Part shown: piece by piece, positions 16,519 through 24,862 of the stretch | Layout of the letters: every line of letters begins with the position of its first letter | Numbering within the stretch: position 1 is the first letter of the stretch | Origin: Aporhodopirellula aestuarii | GTDB taxonomy: Bacteria > Planctomycetota > Planctomycetia > Pirellulales > Pirellulaceae | Assembly: GCF_023701485.1 (NCBI RefSeq) | Contig: NZ_JAMQBK010000002.1 | Span: 62,001-126,000 of the forward strand | Direction of reading: 5' to 3' | Length of the DNA: 64,000 nt | The notes under the pieces: generated by a model | What the model saw: only the letters and a program-made list of their open reading frames with translations | Database searches by the model: none | What the model was told of the DNA's origin: nothing | Position numbers and translations under genes: made by a program

Positions 16519-17465
16519 ACTTCATCCCGAAAAAATGGATCCCGCTCCTAACGACCGCAACCGTTTTCGTGTTGCTGTTCTCCGCCGCATCGTGGCAATA
16601 CGAAGGCTTTGCCTCGATGTACGTTGTGGCGGATCTGTTTTCAGAAAACGCATTCCTAGGCATCACGGCGATCGGCATGACGTTGGTGATTCTGTCCGGT
16701 GGAATTGATCTTTCGGTCGGGTCCGTCATTGGCTTCACATCGATCTTTGTTGCCACGATGATTACCGACCGTGGCATGAACCCGATCGCCGTCTGGATGA
16801 TGGCGTTGTTGCTGGGAACGAGTCTCGGGGCGTTGATGGGAGCGTTGATCCAGGTTTACAAGTTACCCGCCTTCCTGGTTACGTTGGGAGGATTGTTTTT
16901 CGCCCGCGGCATGGCGTTTTTTGTCAAACCCGAAGCCGTGCAGATCGATCATCCGATCTACGACTCCTTGGGCGACATCGCGATTCCGATCGGCGGTGGA
17001 GCTGAACTCGGTGTTGCTCCACTGATCTTCCTAAGTGTCTTTGTCATCGTTCTGGTGATCACGCATTTCACGCGATTCGGACGTAACCTCTACGCGATCG
17101 GCGGCAACGAAGAGTCGGCGTTGTTGATGGGTCTACCAGTCGCACGAACCAAGATCTTCGTCTACACCGCGAACGGATTCTTGTCGGCTTTGGCAGGCAT
17201 CACGATGACGCTTTACATGGATTCGGGAAATCCGATTAACGCTACCGCCTTGGAACTTGATGCGATCGCGGTCGTGGTCATTGGCGGTACGCTTTTGACT
17301 GGAGGCGTCGGATACGTCGCGGGCACCATGTTGGGCCTGCTGATTTACGCGACGATCTATCAGATCACCTTCTTCGCGAGCCTGCGGTCGTCGCTGGCAA
17401 CCATCGCAATCGGAGTCCTCTTGCTCGGCTTCATCGTCTTGCAGAAACTGATCCACCGCAAATAA
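16515..17465 (+). CDS. yjfF: Sugar ABC transporter permease, YjfF-like
   Basis: Second permease of the importer, 316 residues of the same BPD_transp_2 family. GMTLVILSGGIDLSVGSVIG is near residue 57 and AIAVVVIGGTLLTGGVGYVA near residue 250. I chose the ATG at 16515, which overlaps the ytfT stop as ATGA and has GGAGG a few bases upstream. A longer reading back to 16449 adds an Arg/Pro-rich stretch with no function. Two different permeases plus a YtfQ-like receptor reproduce the E. coli ytfQRT-yjfF arrangement. It is the last gene of the rightward agar unit. Confidence 0.85.
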   Translation: MNFIPKKWIPLLTTATVFVLLFSAASWQYEGFASMYVVADLFSENAFLGITAIGMTLVILSGGIDLSVGSVIGFTSIFVATMITDRGMNPIAVWMMALLLGTSLGALMGALIQVYKLPAFLVTLGGLFFARGMAFFVKPEAVQIDHPIYDSLGDIAIPIGGGAELGVAPLIFLSVFVIVLVITHFTRFGRNLYAIGGNEESALLMGLPVARTKIFVYTANGFLSALAGITMTLYMDSGNPINATALELDAIAVVVIGGTLLTGGVGYVAGTMLGLLIYATIYQITFFASLRSSLATIAIGVLLLGFIVLQKLIHRK

Positions 17466-17618
17466 TGGTGCGGCCGATCCGTCGCTCGCCGGACGGTTAC
17501 TCTGTCTGATAATCGACTCGCGTCAGAGTAATATTTGTGCACCTGTGGCGTGAGGCCCGCCTCGTTCGGCGTCGATCGAACGTCAGTCGAGTCAACAACC
17601 TCTTCGGAAAATCGAACC

Positions 17619-18176
17619 GTGCCTGCCAAATCGTCGGTGTTCATCGCGACCAGCCTTGATGGATACATCGCTCGCCCCGACGGTTCGCTCGACTGGCTCG
17701 ATCAAGCAAATCGGAGCGTTCCTGCCGAAGAAGATTGTGGTTACCACGCCTTCATGAAATCCGTGGACGTCTTGGTCATGGGTCGACACACCTATGAAAC
17801 GGTACGTTCCTTCGGAAATTGGCCCTATGGCAACACGCCCGTCATCGTGTTGAGTCGAAACCCGTTGGAAATTCCTGATGAGCTTTCAAGTTCGGTGTCG
17901 CATTCATCGGAGTCACCCGCGGACCTGCACCGACGGCTCTCTAATGAAGGTGCGAAACATCTCTACATTGACGGCGGAACAACCATTCAGGAATTCCTGC
18001 GGGCGGGGGTGATCGACGAGTTGACCATTACCGTCATCCCAGTATTGATCGGATCGGGGATCCCGCTATTTGGTTCTCTACCCCACGACATTCGATTGAT
18101 CCATCGAAACACGACATCTTTCGATTTCGGCTTCGTGCAGTCGACCTATCAAGTCCAATCCAATTGCGAAGCATAA
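17619..18176 (+). CDS. Dihydrofolate reductase family protein (RibD C-terminal type)
   Basis: Cytoplasmic NADPH-binding protein of the bifunctional deaminase-reductase C-terminal (RibD_C/DHFR-fold) family. SVFIATSLDGYIARPDGSLD and VMGRHTYETV are hallmark motifs, and LYIDGGTTIQEFLRAGVIDEL is the conserved C-terminal helix region. The 185 residues begin at a GTG at 17619; the frame is open to 17535 but the added residues do not belong to the fold. Such proteins are common in bacteria and their substrate is usually unknown. It is not clearly linked to the upstream sugar genes; 20 bases separate it from the next gene. Confidence 0.8.
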   Translation: MPAKSSVFIATSLDGYIARPDGSLDWLDQANRSVPAEEDCGYHAFMKSVDVLVMGRHTYETVRSFGNWPYGNTPVIVLSRNPLEIPDELSSSVSHSSESPADLHRRLSNEGAKHLYIDGGTTIQEFLRAGVIDELTITVIPVLIGSGIPLFGSLPHDIRLIHRNTTSFDFGFVQSTYQVQSNCEA

Positions 18177-18195
18177 CCAGAGAGCCGACCCGATC

Positions 18196-19335
18196 ATGCC
18201 ACAAGACACATCCGGCTCAGGTTTCAGTCTCAAGGATCAATTGTTCAACCGCGATCGTGTTGAATACCTAGCTGCACTGTTTCACGCTGCCGACAACGAT
18301 TTCGATGGAACATCATTTGTTCGTGACACGATGAGACGACTGACCGATCTCGAACTCAAAGAGCGGATCGTTCACATTGCAGCCAACCTTGAAAATTATC
18401 TCGCCGCTGACTATCGCGTCGCCGCGAAACAGATCGTCACGGCACTTCCTCCGCCACTGGACCCCGCCAAGACCGACAACGACTTTGGCGATTTCATCTT
18501 CGCACCGCTGGGTGAGTTTGTGGTGCGAAACGGGTTGGACAAAAAACACCTCAAGCTTTCCCTGCGAACGCTTAAAGCCATCACGCAGCGTTTCTCAATG
18601 GAAGACGCGATCCGCTACTTCATCAACGCGTATCCCGCCGAGACGATGAACGAACTGGCCAAATGGTCAACCGATTCGCACTATCACGTCCGGCGTCTGG
18701 CGAGCGAGGGCACGCGTCCGTTGCTGCCGTGGTCGAAACGCTTGGAACTCGATCCGACTGCTGCGATCCCGATCCTCGACACTCTCCACGCGGATCCTAC
18801 CCGCTTGGTCACCCGCTCGGTCGCCAATCACCTCAACGACATTGCCAAATCACATCCCAAAGACGTGCTGACGACATTAAAACGGTGGCAAGCCCAAAAA
18901 CTCCAATCGCCTAATGAACTCGCATGGATGACGAAACACGCCCTCCGAACATTGATCAAACAAGGACATCCGCAAGCACTCAAACTCCTCGGGTTTCGTT
19001 CCAAACCATCCATCGAAGTGTCCCAGTTTTCGATCACGCAAAGGCGAATCAAACCGGGGGAAGCGATCGAATTCTCATTCTCCGTACGCGCACTTCGCGA
19101 CGAAGCATTGTTGATCGATTACGTCATCGATTTTGTAAAAGCCAACGGAAAGCGTTCGACGAAGGTGCACAAACTCAAGCAGATTGAGCTGGCAAAAGAC
19201 AATGCGGTAACATTGCACAAGAAGCACGTCCTGCGAGCCAATGCCACAACCTACACGCTCTATCCGGGAACACATCACGTGACTCTACAAATCAATGGCC
19301 AGGCGTTTGACTCCGCGTCCTTCGAACTGCTGTAG
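18196..19335 (+). CDS. AlkD-like DNA alkylation repair protein (HEAT repeats)
   Basis: Probable HEAT-repeat DNA glycosylase of the AlkD/AlkC family, which removes N3- or N7-alkylated purines. The 379 residues are helix-rich. Family segments include LKERIVHIAANLENYLA, WSTDSHYHVRRLASEGTRPL (typical AlkC/AlkD region) and a run of about 35-residue helical repeats to residue 270. The C-terminal 110 residues turn beta-rich, resembling the Ig-like domain found in AlkC relatives. It follows the DHFR-fold gene by 20 bases and may be co-transcribed. I rate the family as solid and the exact lesion specificity as unknown. Confidence 0.75.
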   Translation: MPQDTSGSGFSLKDQLFNRDRVEYLAALFHAADNDFDGTSFVRDTMRRLTDLELKERIVHIAANLENYLAADYRVAAKQIVTALPPPLDPAKTDNDFGDFIFAPLGEFVVRNGLDKKHLKLSLRTLKAITQRFSMEDAIRYFINAYPAETMNELAKWSTDSHYHVRRLASEGTRPLLPWSKRLELDPTAAIPILDTLHADPTRLVTRSVANHLNDIAKSHPKDVLTTLKRWQAQKLQSPNELAWMTKHALRTLIKQGHPQALKLLGFRSKPSIEVSQFSITQRRIKPGEAIEFSFSVRALRDEALLIDYVIDFVKANGKRSTKVHKLKQIELAKDNAVTLHKKHVLRANATTYTLYPGTHHVTLQINGQAFDSASFELL

Positions 19336-19822
19336 CTGCGTATACCCCCACCCGGCGACCTGTCCAAACCATCAAGTCGGTTGTCCGATTCGTAAAATCA
19401 CGAGCAATTGCACGGCCTTTTTATGACTTTGCTCGGCAACTTGGTGTGGCCAATCCTCCAGGACACCTACTATCACTAACGCGTGATCAGCATGAAACCG
19501 TGGATTGGGACGGGAGTGCTGACGTTGGCAAAGTCGCCCGATAACACTTTGAGAGGCGTCCAACATGAACGCCGCTCGCCAAGACGGAGATGGCGAACCG
19601 CACCGGAAGAGTGTTTGAGGTTGCGGAGAACACCGGGCGGAGTGCGCATATCACAATTCCATCGATTTCCCGAAACGACTGGCCCGATAAAAGTCAGCAT
19701 GATCGCTGGGCTCAATCCGCGGCGCTGAATCGACGTCACCAGTCACGCCGTGCGTTCGCTTCAAGGCGATACATAAGACATTACGAAGGCATACCCCAAT
19801 GCAAGTCCATGGAGGATCCACT
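19336..19822. other. Intergenic region without recognised gene
   Basis: About 490 bases. Short frames exist on both strands (for example 19476-19739 minus), but none shows a recognisable family. GGAGG at 19811-19815 is the ribosome site of the next gene. A promoter for the lipoprotein must lie here, but I see no clear consensus. Confidence 0.5.
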
Positions 19823-20443
19823 GTGTTCACGAAAACCGACCGGATGCTAACCGTCTGCTCTTCGATGACGATGATCTCACTCTGCATGCTTTCCGGCTGT
19901 CAAACGACCAGCCATGCCCATCAAGACGCCGCAGTGGGAACGTTTTTAGGGACGGCAACTGGGGCAATCATTGGTCACCAATCCGGTCACGCCGGTGAAG
20001 GGGCGTTGATCGGGGCAGCCACCGGTGCTGTCGCAGGCGCATTGATCGGTGATGCTAAGGACGCACGCGACGAGCGCGACGCAGCCCTCAGACAAGCGAG
20101 CTATCCCGGACCTGAACCGGCACTCACAAATAACGACCTGATCAGGATGGCCCAATCAGGGCTCGGGGACCACGTGATCATCAATACCGTGCAGACACGT
20201 GGAGGCATCTTCGATCTCACTCCCGATGGTTTGATTCTGCTGAAGTCCAACGGCGTTTCCGATGCGGTGATCGTCGCCGTACAGAACGCATCGAAGCCCC
20301 ACCAATACGTGGACCAAAGCGTCGCGTCACCTAGCGTGGTCTATGTGAACCCGAGGCCCGCAGTCCGAGTGGTGACACCAATCTATCGGGCACCGGTCCG
20401 GCGTGGTCGCCCCGGTGGGGCCGCCTTCCATTTCAGGTTCTAG
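19823..20443 (+). CDS. Glycine-zipper lipoprotein
   Basis: Small envelope lipoprotein of unknown role. The GTG at 19823 is preceded by GGAGG at seven bases and starts a signal peptide ending in the lipobox CMLSGC. The mature part begins with a glycine-zipper segment, GTFLGTATGAIIGHQSGHAG then GALIGAATGAVAGALIGDA, able to insert into membranes as in SlyB or YMGG-type proteins. A middle region (residues about 105-165) with NDLIRMAQSGLGDHVIINTV and LLKSNGVSDAVI resembles a short helical repeat found in other planctomycete lipoproteins. The end is Arg/Pro/Gly-rich. It may stabilise the envelope; there is no functional link to its neighbours. Confidence 0.72.
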   Translation: MFTKTDRMLTVCSSMTMISLCMLSGCQTTSHAHQDAAVGTFLGTATGAIIGHQSGHAGEGALIGAATGAVAGALIGDAKDARDERDAALRQASYPGPEPALTNNDLIRMAQSGLGDHVIINTVQTRGGIFDLTPDGLILLKSNGVSDAVIVAVQNASKPHQYVDQSVASPSVVYVNPRPAVRVVTPIYRAPVRRGRPGGAAFHFRF

Positions 20444-20541
20444 CACCTTCGCCACATAACCACGCGTCCGGTATTAACGTCAACGGACATCTTATTCGGA
20501 GGGCTGGATGGCTCACTGCAAACGAATCGAGGCACACGCCA

Positions 20542-21273
20542 TCAACCCTGGTCCCTCACCGATCGATACTCACGCGGTGAAAGACCGGTTGCAACGCGGA
20601 ACTGGCGAGTGAACGCGCTCTGATCCGAATAGCCGGCTTCAAGAGCGATCGTGGCAATTGGTAGTTCGGTATCGGAGAGAAGCCGCTGCGCCAGATCGAT
20701 TCGCGCTTTCATCAGCCATTGGCCAACCGTGAGCCCGAAGATTCGGCGCATCCGACGATCGAGTTGATAGCGAGACATTTTGGCAATCACCGCAAGCTCG
20801 TCGACCGACGGAGGCGATGACAAATTCTTTTCGGCAAATTCGAGGGCCGTTGCAATGTGTCCGTACTCGTCGGTGTCATAGTTGGGTAGTCGCAAGTCTT
20901 GCGAAATCCCCACCAACCCGATCACCTTTCCGCCCTGTCCTTTAAGCGGCAACTTGGTCGTCATGCACCATCCGACCGTCCCGGAAGAATAAAGGTGCAA
21001 TTCAAGTTGTGAGAGCAGCGGTCTTCCGGTCCGAAGCACCTGCTGGTCTTGCGCGGTGAATCTCGCCCCGAGTGGCGGACGCATCAATTGTTCGGCCGTG
21101 TAACCCAAAACATCTTGTTTGTCCCTAACGCCACATCGCTCGACGAATGTCTGGTTCACAACGAGGTACTTCCCCTCGGTGTTCTTGATAAAAAACACAC
21201 TATCGGACAGATGGTCGAACAAGGCTTCGCCGGTAAACGGTTCATCCAGTTGACTCAACAGTTCACTGATCAT
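20542..21273 (-). CDS. PAS-AraC family transcriptional regulator
   Basis: One-component regulator of 243 residues. Residues about 15-130 form a PAS sensor: LFDHLSDSVFFIKNTEGKYL, GYTAEQLMRP and VIGLVGISQDL. Residues about 145-240 form two AraC helix-turn-helix motifs, VDELAVIAKMSRYQLDRRMR and IATIALEAGYSDQSAFTRQF, ending GLSPREYR. The ATG at 21273 has GGAG seven bases upstream and starts the PAS domain; the frame to 21345 is not needed. It is divergent from the hydroxyproline genes and most likely controls them, with the PAS domain sensing a small ligand. Confidence 0.82.
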   Translation of the reverse strand: MISELLSQLDEPFTGEALFDHLSDSVFFIKNTEGKYLVVNQTFVERCGVRDKQDVLGYTAEQLMRPPLGARFTAQDQQVLRTGRPLLSQLELHLYSSGTVGWCMTTKLPLKGQGGKVIGLVGISQDLRLPNYDTDEYGHIATALEFAEKNLSSPPSVDELAVIAKMSRYQLDRRMRRIFGLTVGQWLMKARIDLAQRLLSDTELPIATIALEAGYSDQSAFTRQFRVATGLSPREYRSVRDQG

Positions 21274-21640
21274 CGACGGTCTCCGATTCGCGATTATGCG
21301 CATTTCTAGAATGAATGCCGACGCGTCCCGAACCGGGCCCCGCAATCTCGCATCGTCCTAGAATAAAGCCGAAAAGGGTGCTTTCGTCAAAACCAATCAA
21401 GCATTTACCCAGAGGCCAGCACCCATATTTTTCCAAATTGTGCGCATTTAGCGTTCGATGGCATCCAAGATGCCAAGATTCGCCAGTGCCGATCTTCTAA
21501 ATTTGCGTCCGTGTCGAACAGTTTGCGAAGGATTCGTCGGTGACGCACCGATCGCGAGACAGACACAAACACTTGTTAATCGATGCGGTCGCCTATTCGA
21601 CTGCCCCCAAGCGGCCCTTTAATCATTTTTGGAGAGATGT
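21274..21640. promoter_or_regulatory. Divergent promoter region of AraC regulator and hydroxyproline genes
   Basis: About 370 bases with no credible gene. GCGCATTT occurs at 21298-21305 and again at 21442-21449, each with T/A-rich flanks, as a direct repeat such as AraC proteins often bind. GGAGAG at 21631-21636 is the ribosome site of the DapA-family gene. Confidence 0.4.
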
Positions 21641-22588
21641 GTGCCTGAGAGTTCAAACGTTTTCCGTGGTTGCATCCCGGCCTTGATGACCCCCTGTGGG
21701 GAAGATCGCAAGCCAGACTTTGACGCCCTGGTTCGCAAAGGTCGCGAACTGATCGACATGGGCATGCGAGCCGTCGTGTACTGTGGGTCAATGGGCGATT
21801 GGCCGTTATTAACCGATGCACAGCGTCAAGAAGGTGTCAAGCTTCTTGCCGAAGCCGGTGTACCGGTTGTCGTTGGAACCGGTGCCCAGAACCCGCAGAT
21901 CGCCGCTGACCACGCGGCTCACGCCAGGAAGGTCGGTGCGGCCGGGCTGATGGTGATCCCACGGGTACTTTCGCGAGGCACTTCTTCCGCCGCCCAACGT
22001 GCTCACTTCGCCGGAATCCTCAAGGCAGGAGAAGGGATTCCCTCGGTTATCTACAACAGTCCTTACTATGGCTTCGAAACCAAAGCGGATCTCTTCTTTG
22101 ATCTCCGTGCTGAGTTTTCGAACCTGATCGGTTTCAAGGAATTCGGCGGCGCCGCATCGCTTAGCTACGCCGCGGAACACATCACCAGCGGCGATCCAGA
22201 CCTCACGCTGATGGTTGGCGTGGACACTCAAGTCTTCCACGGATTCGTTCGCTGTGGTGCAGCGGGTGCGATCACGGGTGTCGGAAACGCGTTGCCCAAA
22301 CAGATCCTTCGATTGGTCGAACTGTGCCAACAGGCTGCGGCCGGTGACGTCGAAGCACGACGGCTCGCCGAAGAGCTTGACAACGCCCTCGCGGTTCTGG
22401 CGAAGTTTGATGACGGACCGGACTTGGTTCTTCATTACAAACATCTGATGGTTTTGGAAGGGAACCCGGAATACGGTTTCCAACTCAATGCCACCGATGC
22501 GCTCAGCAAATCGCAAAAAGCGTTTCTCGAAGACCAATGGAAATGCTTCCGAACATGGTGGGACAACTGGCCCGGGAGAGCATCTTGA
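21641..22588 (+). CDS. DapA-family lyase, candidate 1-pyrroline-4-hydroxy-2-carboxylate deaminase
   Basis: Class I Schiff-base enzyme of the DHDPS/N-acetylneuraminate lyase family. YCGSMGDWPLLT is the 2-keto-acid binding loop region, VIYNSPYYG carries the proton-relay Tyr, and LIGFKEFGG the Schiff-base Lys. In hydroxyproline degradation this family converts 1-pyrroline-4-hydroxy-2-carboxylate to alpha-ketoglutarate semialdehyde and ammonia. The next two genes encode the preceding steps, which makes this role likely. The GTG at 21641 has GGAG six bases upstream; a TTG at 21629 is less likely. Its stop overlaps the next start. Confidence 0.8.
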   Translation: MPESSNVFRGCIPALMTPCGEDRKPDFDALVRKGRELIDMGMRAVVYCGSMGDWPLLTDAQRQEGVKLLAEAGVPVVVGTGAQNPQIAADHAAHARKVGAAGLMVIPRVLSRGTSSAAQRAHFAGILKAGEGIPSVIYNSPYYGFETKADLFFDLRAEFSNLIGFKEFGGAASLSYAAEHITSGDPDLTLMVGVDTQVFHGFVRCGAAGAITGVGNALPKQILRLVELCQQAAAGDVEARRLAEELDNALAVLAKFDDGPDLVLHYKHLMVLEGNPEYGFQLNATDALSKSQKAFLEDQWKCFRTWWDNWPGRAS

Positions 22589-23559
22589 ACCCGATCGGAT
22601 TTGTCGACGCACATACCGAAGGCGAACCCACGAGGATCATCGTCGACGGTGGTCCCGACTTGGGAAGTGGTTCGATCAAAGAACGGGTCACCCGATTCCG
22701 TGAAAACGCAGATGACTTTCGACAATGCGTCATTCTCGAGCCGCGTGGTTATGACGCGGTTGTCGGGGCGTTGTTGTGCGAACCTACCGATCCGACTTGT
22801 GCCGCCGGTGTGATTTTTTTCAACAATGCTGGCTATCTCGGCATGTGCGGGCACGGCGCCATCGGTGTTGCCGTGGCTCTGCACTACCTCGGCAAAATCG
22901 GCATCGGGAAACACCGTCTCGAAACGATTGTCGGGGTTGTGGAATTCGAGTTGCTGGAATCGAATCGAGTTGCAATCCAAAACGTACCCAGCTATCGCCT
23001 TCACCGGGACATCGAAGTCGAGGTTGAAGAGTTGGGCACGGTCGTTGGCGACGTCGCGTGGGGAGGCAATTGGTTCTTCCTCGTCGGCAGCAGCCCGGCG
23101 AGATTGACACTCGACAACGTCGACTCGCTTTCTCGCGCCGCCGGTCGTGTCCGGAAAGCCTTGCAACAAAACGGCATCACCGGGGCAAACGGGGACGAGA
23201 TTGATCACGTCGAATTCTTTGACAAACCGTTCAGCACCGATGCCCACAGTCGCAACTTTGTCTACTGCCCAGGCGGTGAATACGATCGCTCGCCGTGCGG
23301 CACCGGGACGAGTGCGAAGCTAGCTTGCCTAGCAGCGGATGGCAAATTACAACCCGAAGAAACTTGGGTCCAAGAGAGCATCATCGGCAGTCGGTTCACC
23401 GCAACCTACGAACGTCTCGACGAAAACAACGTCGTCCCTACGATTGTGGGCACGGCGTTCGTTTGCAGCGAAGGCAGATTGATCCGGCAACCTCACGATC
23501 CGTTCATGCATGGCATCCGAAGTGAACACTCGCCGACCTCCGAAGGGATCTCCCTATGA
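22585..23559 (+). CDS. 4-hydroxyproline 2-epimerase (proline racemase family)
   Basis: Interconverts trans-4-hydroxy-L-proline and cis-4-hydroxy-D-proline. Both catalytic cysteines are visible, in GMCGHGAIG and SPCGTGTSAKLA, so it is an epimerase rather than the Thr-containing dehydratase. FVDAHTEGEPTRII is the family N-terminus. The most likely start is the TTG at 22585, which overlaps the preceding TGA as TTGA and has GGGAG six bases upstream. ATGs at 22537 and nearby would add residues inside the upstream gene. It also overlaps the following gene by four bases, so three genes are translationally coupled. Confidence 0.87.
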   Translation: MNPIGFVDAHTEGEPTRIIVDGGPDLGSGSIKERVTRFRENADDFRQCVILEPRGYDAVVGALLCEPTDPTCAAGVIFFNNAGYLGMCGHGAIGVAVALHYLGKIGIGKHRLETIVGVVEFELLESNRVAIQNVPSYRLHRDIEVEVEELGTVVGDVAWGGNWFFLVGSSPARLTLDNVDSLSRAAGRVRKALQQNGITGANGDEIDHVEFFDKPFSTDAHSRNFVYCPGGEYDRSPCGTGTSAKLACLAADGKLQPEETWVQESIIGSRFTATYERLDENNVVPTIVGTAFVCSEGRLIRQPHDPFMHGIRSEHSPTSEGISL

Positions 23560-24815
23560 CCGGTAATGTCAGCGGTGAATCTGCCGTCGTGGTCGGTGCG
23601 GGAACGATCGGAATCGCTTGTGCTCACTATCTCAAGAAAGCCGGATTAGAAGTCACGGTGATCGATCGCGGGACCGTGGCGTCGGCCTGCTCGCATGGTA
23701 ATTGTGGCTATATTTGCCCGAGTCATGTGCCGCCGTTGACCGAACCGGGTGCCTTCGCGGTAGCGTTGAAATCCCTGTTCAACCCACAGGCTCCTTTTCG
23801 CGTAAAGCCTCGCATGAGCCCCGCGATGTGGAATTGGATGTGGCAGTTCGCCCGCCGCTGTAATCATCGCCAAGTGTTGACCGCTGGGAAGCATCTGCAA
23901 TCGATCCTTGACGCATCGATGACCGAGTATCGGGATTTGGTTCAAGACGAATCGCTGGATTGCGAATGGAAAGAGAACGGGCTGCTGTACGTCTTCCAAA
24001 CCGCCCGCGGGATGGAAGCGTTCTCGAAAAACGACAGCATGTTGACGAAAGAATTCGGCGTCACGGCGGATCGAATCGAAGGAGATCAACTCCCTGAGTT
24101 TGATCCGGGTTTGAAACCCGGACTTGCCGGTGCATTTCACTATCCGGGCGACACGTCGGTTCGGCCGGACCTTCTCAATAAGCAGTGGGTTGAACGTTTG
24201 CGAGCCGACGGGGTGCAATTCATCGAGAATTGTGAACTAACCAAAGTCCACAAAGCGGGCGGACGCATCAAGCGTGTTTCAACGTCGCACGGCGAAATGC
24301 GAGCCGATCATTTCGTCTTTGCGATGGGCGCGTGGAGCACGCGTTGGTCAGACGAACTTGAATGTCGAATCCCGATCGAACCGGGCAAAGGCTATTCGGT
24401 AACGATGAAGCGTGTCGAACCGCTACCAAGGCACCCGATACTTTTCCCTGAACACAAAGTCGGTGTGTCACCGTTTGAGAACGGATTGCGGCTCGGGTCG
24501 ATGATGGAATTTGCCGGCTACGACACAACCATCCGGGAAGAACGCATCCAGCAACTCCGCGATTCAGCACGCCCCTACCTCGTCGCACCGGTCGACGGAG
24601 CAGCCGAAGAGACTTGGTATGGATGGCGTCCGATGACCTGGGACAGCCTGCCGATCATCGGTGCATCGTCAAGTTTGGAAAACGCGTTTTTGGCAACCGG
24701 GCACAACATGTTGGGACTTAGCCTCGCACCATCGACGGGACGCTTAATCGCAGAGCTGATTACGGGCGTCGATACTCACATCGACGCAACTCCTTTTTCG
24801 CCCTCTCGTTTTTAG
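23556..24815 (+). CDS. FAD-dependent D-amino-acid dehydrogenase, candidate D-hydroxyproline dehydrogenase
   Basis: DadA-type flavoprotein of 419 residues that would oxidise cis-4-hydroxy-D-proline to 1-pyrroline-4-hydroxy-2-carboxylate. VVVGAGTIGIACAHYLKKAG is the FAD Rossmann motif, SACSHGNCGYICPSH is typical of DadA relatives, and WYGWRPMTWDSLPIIG followed by GHNMLGLSLAP is the C-terminal FAD/substrate region. Translation starts at the ATG overlapping the epimerase stop (ATGA). The electron acceptor is probably the respiratory chain. General D-amino-acid oxidation is the alternative, but the flanking genes favour hydroxyproline. Confidence 0.84.
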   Translation: MTGNVSGESAVVVGAGTIGIACAHYLKKAGLEVTVIDRGTVASACSHGNCGYICPSHVPPLTEPGAFAVALKSLFNPQAPFRVKPRMSPAMWNWMWQFARRCNHRQVLTAGKHLQSILDASMTEYRDLVQDESLDCEWKENGLLYVFQTARGMEAFSKNDSMLTKEFGVTADRIEGDQLPEFDPGLKPGLAGAFHYPGDTSVRPDLLNKQWVERLRADGVQFIENCELTKVHKAGGRIKRVSTSHGEMRADHFVFAMGAWSTRWSDELECRIPIEPGKGYSVTMKRVEPLPRHPILFPEHKVGVSPFENGLRLGSMMEFAGYDTTIREERIQQLRDSARPYLVAPVDGAAEETWYGWRPMTWDSLPIIGASSSLENAFLATGHNMLGLSLAPSTGRLIAELITGVDTHIDATPFSPSRF

Positions 24816-24862
24816 GATAGAATCAATGGATACGATGCGGTCCATTGAAAGAGGAACACCAA

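Noticed and set aside
19372-19739. Small minus-strand frames before the glycine-zipper lipoprotein
   Set aside because: They lack ribosome sites and recognisable motifs; a decayed gene is possible but not demonstrable.
21809-23247. Minus-strand frames of 267 and 270 residues opposite the deaminase and epimerase genes
   Set aside because: Both are antisense to genes with clear catalytic motifs, and their translations lack recognisable domains.
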